This document shows positions 1-6,669 of a stretch of DNA of 10,030 bases, piece by piece. The DNA comes from Planctomycetota bacterium (GTDB lineage: Bacteria; Planctomycetota; JAJSAM01), in contig JAOZQC010000002.1 in the NCBI GenBank assembly GCA_029932425.1, forward strand, positions 10,098 to 20,127. The letters are read 5' to 3'. Position 1 is the stretch's first letter, and the number at the start of each line of letters is the position of its first letter. The notes below the pieces were generated by a model. That model saw only the letters and a program-made list of their open reading frames with translations, was not told the origin of the DNA and did not search any database. The translations under genes and the position numbers were made by a program.

Positions 1-247
1 CCACCGCCGCCCAATGCGCGACACCGGGTTCGGGGTCCTCGAGGGCGGCCACGATCCGGTTCACGTCCTTCGTCTTCTTCGCCGCCTCCAGGCGCTTCAG
101 GATCCCCTTCGCCTTCTCCTTGTCGACCTCGGTGACCTTCGGATCGGCGGGGGAGCGGTCCTCCTCCTCCGCGCGGAGCCCCGGACCGGCGAAAAGGAGC
201 AGGAGAAGGAGGAAGGCCGAGGGGGGGAGGATCGCCAGCTTGCTCAT
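1..247 (-). CDS. Secreted HEAT-like repeat protein, N-terminal fragment
   Basis: Only the first 82 codons lie in the window; the rest runs off the left edge. The start ATG (247-245) has an AAGGAG Shine-Dalgarno seven bases upstream. It begins one base after the stop of the membrane protein gene, so the two are almost certainly co-transcribed and translationally coupled. Residues 1-26 look like a Sec signal peptide: one Lys, then a long Leu-rich core (AFLLLLLLFAGPGLRA) with a likely cut before EEED. An acidic, Lys-rich linker follows. Residues 46-82 look like two helices, and KDVNRIVAALEDPEPGVAHW resembles a HEAT-type unit (helix, DPxPxV turn, helix). By inference it is an exported helical-repeat scaffold or adaptor. 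The function is unknown, and the HEAT call rests on a single partial repeat. Confidence 0.72.
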   Translation of the reverse strand, partial: MSKLAILPPSAFLLLLLLFAGPGLRAEEEDRSPADPKVTEVDKEKAKGILKRLEAAKKTKDVNRIVAALEDPEPGVAHWAAV

Positions 248-248
248 G

Positions 249-950
249 TCAGCGCTCCTTTTCGATCTTCCAGGAACGGTACCACAAAAGCGCCACCAGC
301 AACACCACGAGCCCGATGCCGATGGCGTCGAAAAGGATCGACTCGCGCACGGGCTCGGGAAGGATCGCCGCCACCCGGTCCGCGAGCAGGGCGATCCCGA
401 AGCAGCCCGCGGCGGAGCCCGCGAAGATGGCGAGCAGGATCTCGTACTTCCTCATCCCCAGGAGCCTCCCGAAGAGGCTCCCCCCGATGGCCCCCGTGCC
501 CGTGAGGGGGAACATGACGAAGAGCGCGACGCCCGTGAAGGTGAGCTTCCCCATCCAGGGATGCCCGGCCAGCATCTCACGGCCGCTTTCCTGCAGCCGC
601 TCCAGCCTCCCCCCGAAGCCGCGGATGCGGTAGACGTGGTCGAGGTTGAACACCAGGAAGAACGCCGCCGCCACGTCCATGTAGAGCACGAGCGCGGCCA
701 GCTCGAACGGCCCGAACACCCGGTCGGTGATGCCCTTCAGGATGAGGAGCTTTCCCAGGGCGAAGAACGAGACGACGCCGTAGCCCACCAGCCGCTGCAC
801 CGCCCCGAACCCCGAGACGAACCACAGCACCGCCAGGCCCGCGGCGGTGACGAGGAGCGGGAGCGTGAGATGGAGGATCTTCAGGGTCCTCTCGGCGCGG
901 CTCCTCGGCCGCTCGGCCTCGATGATCTCCTGGATCGTGCGGGGGGGCAT
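249..950 (-). CDS. Membrane protein of small multi-drug export type (COG2426-like)
   Basis: This is a 233-residue integral membrane protein with about six hydrophobic segments near residues 27-47, 52-72, 80-102, 136-150, 168-190 and 205-224. The first 25 residues are charged and probably cytosolic. The stretch FPLTGTGAIGGSLFGRLLGM (147-166), with the next helix ending in a small-residue AGSAAG, resembles the PxTGAWxG-type core of the putative small multi-drug export family (COG2426, PF06695). That family is named from weak evidence and its transport substrates are not established. At 233 residues it is longer than the roughly 150-170 I associate with that family; the extra length is N-terminal. 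The start ATG (950-948) has GAGGAG eight bases upstream. It heads a minus-strand unit with the secreted HEAT-like protein and is divergent from the FabZ-like gene. The family assignment is moderate; the membrane topology is solid. Confidence 0.8.
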   Translation of the reverse strand: MPPRTIQEIIEAERPRSRAERTLKILHLTLPLLVTAAGLAVLWFVSGFGAVQRLVGYGVVSFFALGKLLILKGITDRVFGPFELAALVLYMDVAAAFFLVFNLDHVYRIRGFGGRLERLQESGREMLAGHPWMGKLTFTGVALFVMFPLTGTGAIGGSLFGRLLGMRKYEILLAIFAGSAAGCFGIALLADRVAAILPEPVRESILFDAIGIGLVVLLVALLWYRSWKIEKER

Positions 951-1156
951 CCCCGAGGCTCCTCGATGGGCGGATCATCCCCGCCGGCCGCCGGGACGGC
1001 GCGCTCCCGCCCGCCATGGCCCACGACCGACCTCTCCAGGGTAACAACCGCGGTCCCGGGGGATCATGCTTTGCCGGCCCCGCGCCCCTCCCGCCGGGTC
1101 TATCCTCAACTCCGGGGACCGCGGGCGGTAGATTCCCTTCCGGAAAGGAGAAACCC
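951..1156. promoter_or_regulatory. Divergent intergenic region, probable two-way promoters
   Basis: These 206 bases separate the starts of two divergent genes, so both promoters should lie here. I see no convincing -35/-10 pair. The best -10-like hexamers toward the plus strand are TATCCT (1101-1106) and TAGATT (1129-1134), neither with a good -35 at 17 bases. An imperfect inverted repeat is present: CCGCGGTCCCGG (1048-1059) and CCGGGGACCGCGG (1112-1124), which match as reverse complements apart from one extra base. It could be an operator or a long-stem transcript structure, but GC richness makes chance repeats common. The plus-strand gene has AAAGGAG (1144-1150) six bases before its ATG; the minus-strand gene has GAGGAG (read from 964-959). 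Confidence 0.35.
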
Positions 1157-1630
1157 ATGCCTCCGAAGCTCTTCGTCGACCTCGAGACCGTGGACCTCGG
1201 GCGGTCCCTCCGGAGCCGGGCGGAGATCCGCGAGAAGGTACCCCAGCGCTTCGAGATGGAGCAGCTCGACGCCATCCACCACCTGGACCGGGAGGCGGTG
1301 GTGGCGGTGGCCACCCGGGAGGTCCGGGAGGGCGAGTGGTGGGTCCGCGGGCACATCCCGGGCCGGCCCCTCTTCCCCGGCGTCCTCCTCATCGAGGCCG
1401 CGGCCCAGCTCGCCACCTGGCTCTACAAGGAGACCCGGGAGGATCCCCGCTTCTTCGGGTTCGGGGGAGTGGACGGTGTCCGGTTCCGGGGCACGGTGGT
1501 GCCCGGCGACCGGCTCGTCCTCCTGGCCCGCCTGAGGGAGGCGAGATCCCGCCGGGCGGTCTTCGAGTGCCAGGCGGCCGTGAACGGCCGCCTGGTCTTC
1601 GAGGGGGTGATCACCGGCATGGTGGTCTGA
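1157..1630 (+). CDS. FabZ-like 3-hydroxyacyl-ACP dehydratase, hotdog fold
   Basis: The product is 157 residues, the usual length for FabZ. FabZ enzymes dehydrate (3R)-hydroxyacyl-ACP to trans-2-enoyl-ACP in fatty acid elongation, in the cytosol. The signature is clear: GHIPGRPLFPGVLLIEAAAQ at 65-84 holds the catalytic His66 and Glu80 on the hotdog central helix. DGVRFRGTVVPGDRL (106-120) matches the beta strand and PGD turn typical of the family. The N-terminal half is odd: the canonical HRYPFLLVDR motif is absent, and VPQRFEMEQLDAIHHLD stands near that place. I therefore call it FabZ-like rather than the housekeeping FabZ; a role in a specialised lipid or polyketide path, or as a thioester-binding paralogue, is possible. 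ATG 1157 was chosen over an upstream in-frame ATG at 1016 because AAAGGAG lies six bases before it. No other fatty-acid gene is in the window. Confidence 0.87.
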   Translation: MPPKLFVDLETVDLGRSLRSRAEIREKVPQRFEMEQLDAIHHLDREAVVAVATREVREGEWWVRGHIPGRPLFPGVLLIEAAAQLATWLYKETREDPRFFGFGGVDGVRFRGTVVPGDRLVLLARLREARSRRAVFECQAAVNGRLVFEGVITGMVV

Positions 1631-1637
1631 TCCCGCC

Positions 1638-1680
1638 GGGAAGGTTACATACGGAGGCGGGAGTCATTTGTAACCTTCCC
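1638..1680. terminator. 12-bp perfect inverted repeat between convergent genes
   Basis: GGGAAGGTTACA (1638-1649) and TGTAACCTTCCC (1669-1680) are exact reverse complements around a 19-base loop. The repeat starts seven bases after the FabZ-like stop codon and includes the TAA stop of the convergent STAS gene (1647-1645). It stands out as AT-richer than its surroundings. Its position suggests a bidirectional terminator or an mRNA 3'-end stabiliser. There is no T-tract on either side, so it is not a textbook intrinsic terminator; a dyad operator is another possibility. Confidence 0.4.
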
Positions 1681-2052
1681 CGCCCCCACGCGCCCCCGCC
1701 CTTCGCGGGGAACCCCCGCGGGGCGGGGGGGCGGAGGGGGGAGCGGCTCCCTCTCCGGAGGGAACATCTCCTCCAAGCCGAAGAGGCGGAGGAGGCGGAG
1801 GGCGTGTTCTCCGGGACGCGAGAGCCGGAAATCGACGCCCCGGCGCCGGGCCGCGTCACGAGCCGTGACCAGGGTGGCGAGGCCGCTGGTCTCCAGGGAG
1901 GTCACCTGCCCCAGGTCCACGAGAACCCGGGCCGCCGATCCGCGAAGCGCCCGGAGAAGGGCCCGCAGCAAGAGGGGGCTCGTTTCCCGGTCCACGCCCC
2001 CCGCCACCGCGACCCGGGCCGTCCTGCCGATCCTGTGCGTGGTGATCCACAT
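1645..2052 (-). CDS. STAS-domain protein, anti-sigma-factor-antagonist type
   Basis: The product is 135 residues. Residues 1-100 form a STAS domain: strand TARVAVAGGVDRETS near 11-25, then ARVLVDLGQVTSLETSGLAT (41-60), a helix LVTARDAARRRG, strand VDFRLSRP and the terminal helix HALRLLRLFGLEEMF. SpoIIAA/RsbV-type proteins bind an anti-sigma kinase and are switched by phosphorylation of the residue after Asp in DSSGL. Here that tetrapeptide is ETSG (54-57), so the candidate phosphosite is Thr55 and the usual Asp is Glu. The last 35 residues are a Pro/Arg/Gly-rich tail starting with a run of six prolines interrupted by Leu. ATG 2052 was chosen because the STAS fold begins there and GGGGTGAGG lies just upstream; the frame stays open to 2181 without homology. 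No kinase, phosphatase or sigma factor is nearby, so the partner is unknown. It lies downstream of the ABC operon on the same strand, possibly in its transcript. Confidence 0.82.
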   Translation of the reverse strand: MWITTHRIGRTARVAVAGGVDRETSPLLLRALLRALRGSAARVLVDLGQVTSLETSGLATLVTARDAARRRGVDFRLSRPGEHALRLLRLFGLEEMFPPEREPLPPPPPRPAGVPREGRGRVGAGKVTNDSRLRM

Positions 2053-2229
2053 GCGTGCCTCACCCCCTTGAAAGGAGGCGCAGGACGGGAGGACGGCGGG
2101 GACGGCCCCGCAGGAAGGCGCAGGCGGAGTCCGGGGAACGCCTCGCGGCCTCGACGCCGCGGATCCCCGGGCGCACGACAAGCTCGCCCCGTACTCCCGT
2201 ACGTGACCTTCACGGTCCGCATCGGCGGG
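2053..2229. other. Intergenic gap between ABC permease and STAS gene
   Basis: No gene is supported in these 177 bases. Just past the permease stop are two short overlapping palindromic stems, CGTAC/GTACG (2190-2203) and CGTGA/TCACG (2202-2214). They could form mutually exclusive small hairpins but have no T-tract. Whether the STAS gene has its own promoter here or is read from the ABC operon cannot be told; no clear -35/-10 pair is visible. Confidence 0.4.
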
Positions 2230-3126
2230 CTACGAGCGGATCCAGGGCCGCCCCAGGGCGGCGGGGGGCGCGGAGGTCTCCGGGCGGCCGCGCCGGAGGA
2301 GGGGCCCGGCGGCCAGGACGAGGAGGGTGAGGGCGTAGGGGACCATGGCCGTGAGCTGGGGCGGGATCGCCACCCGAAGCTCGAAGGTGTCCTGCAGCCC
2401 CTGGCCCAGGGCGAAGAGGAGGCATCCCGCCGCCACCGGCCCGGGCCGCCACCGGCCGAACACGAGGGCGGCCAGCGCGATGTAGCCCCGCCCCGCGGCC
2501 ATGTGCTTCGTGAAGGAGCCGGCGCTCATGGCGAGGTAGACCCCCGCCAGGCCCGCCAGCACCCCCGACAGGACCACTCCCGACAGGCGGTAGCGGTGCA
2601 CGGGGATGCCCACCGCGTCCGCGGCCTCCGGGCTCTCGCCGCACGCCCGGAGCCGGAGCCCCCACCTCGTCCGGTACACCAGCCACCACACGAGGGGGAG
2701 GAGGAGGAAGGCGACCCAGGTGAGGGAGGGCAGGGGACCGATCCCGCCGAGGGTGCCCGTGCCGAGCTGGGGAGACCCGCCCTTCGTCCCCCAGATCTCC
2801 TTGAGGAGGAGGATGGTGGCCGCGTCCGCGAGCAGGTTCACCGCGAGCCCGGAGATCACGTGGTCCGCCCGCAGGTGGATGCACACCACGCCGTGGAACA
2901 GGCCGAGGAGCGCCCCGGTGAGAACGCCCGCGGCCAGCCCCACCCCGGGGCTCCCCGTGGCGAGGGTGAACGTCGCCCCCGCGAACGCCCCCGCGAGGAT
3001 CAATCCCTCGAGGGCGATGTTCACCACCCCGCCCCGCTCCGAGCAAAGCCCCCCCAGGGCCGCCAGCAGGAGCGGGGTGGCCGCCAGCAGGGTGGCCACG
3101 GGCAGGTCGAGGAGGAGCGTCTCCAT
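2230..3126 (-). CDS. BMP-class ABC importer, second inner-membrane permease
   Basis: This 298-residue polytopic permease belongs to the branched-chain/ribose permease superfamily (PF02653), the shorter of the two permeases in BMP-type importers (NupQ/YufQ class). Hallmarks are CSERGGVVNIALEG (28-41), which matches the SERxGVxNIxxEG motif of this subclass, ACGESPEAADAVGI (161-174), the coupling-helix region that contacts the ATPase, and AGRGYIALAALVFGRWRP (211-228). It pairs with permease 1 to form the translocation channel. Its ATG (3126-3124) shares one base with the TGA of permease 1 (TGATG), and GGAGGAGGGG precedes it, so translation is coupled. The frame stays open far upstream of the ATG, but that region is the permease 1 gene in another frame. 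The C-terminal 20 residues are a Pro/Arg/Ala-rich cytosolic tail. Confidence 0.9.
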   Translation of the reverse strand: METLLLDLPVATLLAATPLLLAALGGLCSERGGVVNIALEGLILAGAFAGATFTLATGSPGVGLAAGVLTGALLGLFHGVVCIHLRADHVISGLAVNLLADAATILLLKEIWGTKGGSPQLGTGTLGGIGPLPSLTWVAFLLLPLVWWLVYRTRWGLRLRACGESPEAADAVGIPVHRYRLSGVVLSGVLAGLAGVYLAMSAGSFTKHMAAGRGYIALAALVFGRWRPGPVAAGCLLFALGQGLQDTFELRVAIPPQLTAMVPYALTLLVLAAGPLLRRGRPETSAPPAALGRPWIRS

Positions 3127-4172
3127 CAGGTCCCCTCCTCCGGCTCGTCCCCGGAGGGCGCGGGGCGGCTCCGCAGGCGTTCCGCGGCCACCAGGAGGAT
3201 CACCATCACCTCCACCAGGCGCATGCCTTCGCGGGGGACCCCCGCCAGGGCGTCCATGGCGAACGCCCCGGAGCGCAGGACGGCGAAGAAGAAGGCCGCG
3301 AACACCACCCCCAGCGGCCGGTTCGCCCCGAGCAACGCCACCGCGATTCCCGTGAACCCGAACCCGGGAGAGAACCCCTCCAGATAGGAGCCGTGCACCG
3401 CGAGCACCTGCTGGAGCCCCGCCAGGGCCGCCAGGGCCCCGCCCAGGACGAGGGAGAGGAGGATGACGCGGGGGGGAGAGATCCCCGCGGCCTCCGCGGC
3501 GCGGGGGTTCCCCCCCAGGGCCCGGAGGGCCAGGCCCGGGCGCGTGCGGAACAGGAGGAACTCCGCGGCCGCAGCCAGGAGCACCGCCCCCACCAGGGCG
3601 GTCCCCACCCCGCTCCCCGGGACGATCTCCCCCAGCCGGACCCCGTCGGGGAGAGCGGGGCTCTTCGGTTCCTGGCCCAGGAGGAGATGGAGTCCCTCGG
3701 CCCGGAGCAGGTAGGCGGCCAGATGCACGGCGAGGAAGTTCAGGAGGATCGTGGCGATCACCTCGTGGATCCCCAGGCGGCCGCGCAGGAAGCCCGCGAT
3801 CCCGGCCCACAGCGAGCCCACCGCCAGCGCCGCCGCCGCGCAGGCCGGCAGGAGGAGGACGGGGGGCAGCCCGGTGCACCAGGCCCCCACCGCCCCCGCC
3901 CCGAAGGCGGCCAGGATCATCTGCCCCTCCGCCCCGATGTTGAAGAGCCCCGCCCGGAAGGGAATCGCCACCGCCAGCCCCGTGAAGATCAGGGGGGTGG
4001 CCCCCGCCAGGGTCCGGGCGAGATCCGCCCGGGATCCGAAGGCGCCCCGGAGCAGCGCCAGGAGCAGGTGCAGGGGGCTCTCCCCCGCGGCCAGGAGCGC
4101 CCCCGCGAAGAGGATCAGCGCCAGGGCGGCGACCTGCAGGGCGTGACCGGCGGATCGCAGGCTCTCCCTCAT
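3126..4172 (-). CDS. BMP-class ABC importer, first inner-membrane permease
   Basis: This 348-residue permease of the PF02653 superfamily corresponds to the longer permease (NupP/YufP class). Key features are a first transmembrane helix at about 10-30, RAGLFNIGAEGQM (73-85), the most conserved motif of the family, GIHEVIATILLNF (134-146), RALGGNPRAAEAAGI (217-231) as the probable coupling helix facing the ATPase, and the small-residue helix FGFTGIAVALLGANRPLG (271-288). It should form a heterodimeric channel with permease 2. The ATG (4172-4170) overlaps the TGA of the ATPase gene as ATGA, with a GGGGGGAGG stretch directly before it. The C-terminus is acidic (GDEPEEGT). The substrate cannot be read from the permease; family context favours nucleosides. 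Confidence 0.91.
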   Translation of the reverse strand: MRESLRSAGHALQVAALALILFAGALLAAGESPLHLLLALLRGAFGSRADLARTLAGATPLIFTGLAVAIPFRAGLFNIGAEGQMILAAFGAGAVGAWCTGLPPVLLLPACAAAALAVGSLWAGIAGFLRGRLGIHEVIATILLNFLAVHLAAYLLRAEGLHLLLGQEPKSPALPDGVRLGEIVPGSGVGTALVGAVLLAAAAEFLLFRTRPGLALRALGGNPRAAEAAGISPPRVILLSLVLGGALAALAGLQQVLAVHGSYLEGFSPGFGFTGIAVALLGANRPLGVVFAAFFFAVLRSGAFAMDALAGVPREGMRLVEVMVILLVAAERLRSRPAPSGDEPEEGT

Positions 4173-5677
4173 GCGCCTCCCCCCGCCATCATGAGCCCCA
4201 GCTCTTCCTCCGTGGTCCGCCCCGCCTTCACCTCCCCGGAGATCCGCCCCCGCCGGAGCACCAGGATCCGGTCCGAGAGGGAGAGGATCTCCGGCAGGTC
4301 CGAGGAGACGAGCAGGATCGCGGCCCCCCGGTTCGCGGCGGCCCGGATCTCCCCGTGCACCCGCTCGATCGCCCCCACGTCGAGCCCCCGGCAGGGCTCC
4401 GCCAGGAGCAGCACGCGGGGGGAGGAAGCGAGGGCCCGGGCGAGGAGGACCTTCTGCTGGTTCCCCCCCGAAAGATCGCCCACCGGGCGATCGGGGTCGG
4501 GGGGCCGGACGTCGAGGGCCCGCATCCACCGCGCGGCGGCGGCCCGGAGCGGCTCCCGGCGGAGCAGGAGGCCCCCCCGGAACGCGGGATCGGCGGGAGC
4601 GCCCAGGGCCAGGTTCTCGGCGGCCGACAGGGTGAGCACGAGTCCCTGGTCCCGGCGATCCTCGGGCACGAACACCACCCCGGCCCGCAGGCGCTGCCTG
4701 ACGCCGAGCCCCGTCACATCCTCTCCCCCGAGGAGGATCCGTCCCCCCCGGGGCCTCCGGAGCCCGGCCAGGGCCTCCACCAGTTCCCGCTGGCCGTTCC
4801 CCATCACGCCCGCGAGGCCCAGGACCTCCCCCGGGCGGATGGAGAAGGAGACGTCCCGGACCGCGGGGAGCCCCCGATCCGAATCGAGGTCGAGTCCCCG
4901 GACCTCGAGCGCCGGCTCCCCGGCGGGGGGCCGCCGCTCCCTCCCCCCTTCCCGGACGAGGACCTCGCGACCCACCATGAGCCGGGCCAGGTCCGCCTCG
5001 GTGGCCCGGGCCGTCTCGAGGGTCGCCACGGTCCGCCCCCGGCGCATGACGGTCACCCGGTCGCTGGCCGCCCGCACCTCCTCGAGGCGGTGGGAGATGA
5101 AGACGACCGCGTGCCCCTCCCGGGCGAGGTTCCGGAGGGTCCGGAAGAAGTCCCGGGTCTCCGCCGGGGTGAGCACCGCGGTGGGCTCGTCGAGGACGAG
5201 GATCCGGGCGCCGCGCGAGAGGGTCCGGAGGATCTCCACCCGCTGCCGCTCGCCCACGGTGAGGCCGGAGACGCGGGCGTCCAGGTCGGGGAGGAAACCG
5301 AGCCTCTCCGCGGCCTTCCGGACCTCCGGGGGGGCGGCGCGCCCCGGCAGGAACCCGGGTTCCGCGCCGAGAAGCAGGTTCTCCAGCACGGTGAAGACCG
5401 GGACCAGCGTGAAGTGCTGGTGGACCATGCCCACCCCGGCCCGGGCGGCGTCCGCCGCGGAGCGGAAGGTCACCCGCTTCCCGTCGATGCGGATCGTCCC
5501 CTCGTCGGGCCGCGTGACGCCCGCCAGCACGCGCATGAGCGTGGTCTTCCCCGCCCCGTTCTCCCCCACCACGGCGTGGATCTCCCCGAACCGGGCGCGG
5601 AACGAGACCCGGTCGTTCGCGATGACGCCCGGATAGCGCTTCGTGATCCCCGAGAGCTCCACGGCGGGCGCGGTCAA
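4169..5677 (-). CDS. BMP-class ABC importer, double ATP-binding subunit
   Basis: The product is 502 residues with two tandem ABC ATPase domains, the length normal for the NupO/YufO and RbsA-like class. It powers import on the cytosolic face of the permeases. Domain 1 has Walker A GENGAGKTT (38-46), Q-loop Gln87, a degenerate signature LTVGERQ (139-145), Walker B VLDEP (161-165) and switch His196. Domain 2 has a degenerate Walker A AGVMGNGQ (289-296, no GKT), a perfect signature LSGGNQQ (402-408), a modified Walker B LLLAEP (423-428) and Ser-Asp (459-460) in place of the switch His. The active Walker A of domain 1 therefore faces the intact signature of domain 2, leaving one working composite site, as known for this class. 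The start is TTG at 5677, overlapping the binding-protein stop as TTGA, with GGAGG four bases before it. A GTG at codon 6 is the alternative. Confidence 0.93.
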   Translation of the reverse strand: MTAPAVELSGITKRYPGVIANDRVSFRARFGEIHAVVGENGAGKTTLMRVLAGVTRPDEGTIRIDGKRVTFRSAADAARAGVGMVHQHFTLVPVFTVLENLLLGAEPGFLPGRAAPPEVRKAAERLGFLPDLDARVSGLTVGERQRVEILRTLSRGARILVLDEPTAVLTPAETRDFFRTLRNLAREGHAVVFISHRLEEVRAASDRVTVMRRGRTVATLETARATEADLARLMVGREVLVREGGRERRPPAGEPALEVRGLDLDSDRGLPAVRDVSFSIRPGEVLGLAGVMGNGQRELVEALAGLRRPRGGRILLGGEDVTGLGVRQRLRAGVVFVPEDRRDQGLVLTLSAAENLALGAPADPAFRGGLLLRREPLRAAAARWMRALDVRPPDPDRPVGDLSGGNQQKVLLARALASSPRVLLLAEPCRGLDVGAIERVHGEIRAAANRGAAILLVSSDLPEILSLSDRILVLRRGRISGEVKAGRTTEEELGLMMAGGGA

Positions 5678-6669
5678 CGGTCCTCCAGCGTGTCCGAGAC
5701 CCGGATCCGCCCCGCCACGATCTCCCGGGCGATCGCCCGGACCCGGGCCTCCATCTCCGGGGTCACGAGGTCCCGGTTGTACTCGTCGATCGAGAAGCCC
5801 ACCATGCCCTCCGCGAGCCCCACGCTCAGGACCCCTCCCGTCATCCGTCCCCGGACGAGATCCGCGATGGACCGGTACACCGCCTCCTGGACGTACTTGA
5901 GCATGGAGGTGAGCACGTGACCGGGGGCCATGTAGTCCTGGTTCGCATCGACCCCGACGGCGTAGAACCCCCCCTCCGCCGCCGCCCGGATCACCCCGTT
6001 CCCGGAGGCCCCCGCCGCCTGGTAGATCACGTCGGCGCCCAGGCGGTGCTGGGCGAGGGCCTTCTCCTTGCCCCGGAGGGGATCGGAGAACGATCCCACC
6101 CAGGCCTCGAGCACGCGGATCCCGGGGCGGACCCGGCGCGCGCCCTGGACGTACCCGGCCAGGAACTTCCGGAGCAGGGGGATGTCCACCCCTCCCACGA
6201 AACCGATGACGCCCGTCCTGGACTTCAGGGCGGCCAGGGCCCCCACCAGGAAGCTCCCCTCCTCCTCCCGGAAGGAGTAGGACCTCACGTTCGGGAGATC
6301 GAGGCGCTCGTCGATGAGGACGAACCAGGTGTCCGGGTGACGGGGCGCCACCTTCTCCACCTTCGATCGCATGAGGAAGCCGAGCGCCACGATCAGGTCG
6401 TATCCCTCCCGGGCGTAGAGATCGAGGTAGGCCTCGTCCTCGGCATGATCCGCGGGCTCCCCCGCGATGCCCTCCACTCCGAAGTCGCGGACGGCCCGTT
6501 GCATCCCCTCGTAGGCGAGATCGTTGAAGGAGCGGTCCCCCAGCCCCCCCACGGAGAGGACCACCGCCACGCGGGCGGGCACGCTCCCGCGCACGGTCTC
6601 CTCCTTCCCCGCCCGGAGGATGGAGAGGCCGAGCACGATCACACCCAGGATCAGGGTGATTCTCTTCAT
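5674..6669 (-). CDS. BMP/PnrA-family ABC substrate-binding protein
   Basis: This 331-residue periplasmic-binding-type protein belongs to the BMP family (PF02608; PnrA/TmpC/BmpA). Characterised members bind purine nucleosides and deliver them to a NupOPQ-type importer, which is encoded directly downstream. Family landmarks in order: GGLGDRSFND (41-50), the phosphate-loop-like ligand region; GFLMRSKVEKVA (97-108); FREEEGSFLVGALAA (133-147); IGFVGG (155-160); GADVIYQAAGASGNGV (211-226); VGVDANQ (238-244); and LTSMLKYV (253-260), whose Asp and Lys sit where the family contacts the ribose and base. The N-terminus is a hydrophobic stretch (ITLILGVIVLGLSILRA), but the protein contains no cysteine, so it cannot be a lipoprotein as most relatives are. 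It is either a free periplasmic protein or tethered by an uncleaved signal. It is the first gene of the operon; the ATG at 6669 has only a weak GGTGGA upstream. Confidence 0.91.
   Translation of the reverse strand: MKRITLILGVIVLGLSILRAGKEETVRGSVPARVAVVLSVGGLGDRSFNDLAYEGMQRAVRDFGVEGIAGEPADHAEDEAYLDLYAREGYDLIVALGFLMRSKVEKVAPRHPDTWFVLIDERLDLPNVRSYSFREEEGSFLVGALAALKSRTGVIGFVGGVDIPLLRKFLAGYVQGARRVRPGIRVLEAWVGSFSDPLRGKEKALAQHRLGADVIYQAAGASGNGVIRAAAEGGFYAVGVDANQDYMAPGHVLTSMLKYVQEAVYRSIADLVRGRMTGGVLSVGLAEGMVGFSIDEYNRDLVTPEMEARVRAIAREIVAGRIRVSDTLEDR

Noticed and set aside
120..1535. A 471-codon plus-strand open frame across the left part
   Set aside because: It runs antisense to the membrane protein and out of frame with the FabZ-like gene. 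Its product is charged low complexity with no recognisable fold.
1694..1728. GC-only foldback in the 3' part of the STAS gene
   Set aside because: It falls in codons for the proline/glycine-rich tail. Runs of C and G at this composition form such stems without a specific role.
2053..2181. Earlier TTG start for the STAS protein, adding 43 residues
   Set aside because: The extension is Pro/Arg/Ser-rich with no homology, while ATG 2052 has a ribosome site and begins at the first STAS strand.
3127..3879. N-terminal extension of permease 2 to 549 residues
   Set aside because: The extra 251 residues are the permease 1 gene read in the wrong frame. The ATG in the TGATG junction has a good Shine-Dalgarno and fits the family length.
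3393..5636. A 747-codon open frame on the plus strand opposite the ABC importer
   Set aside because: Its translation is Arg/Gly/Pro/Ser-rich low complexity, and it lies antisense to clearly conserved ATPase and permease genes. Long antisense frames are expected at this GC content.
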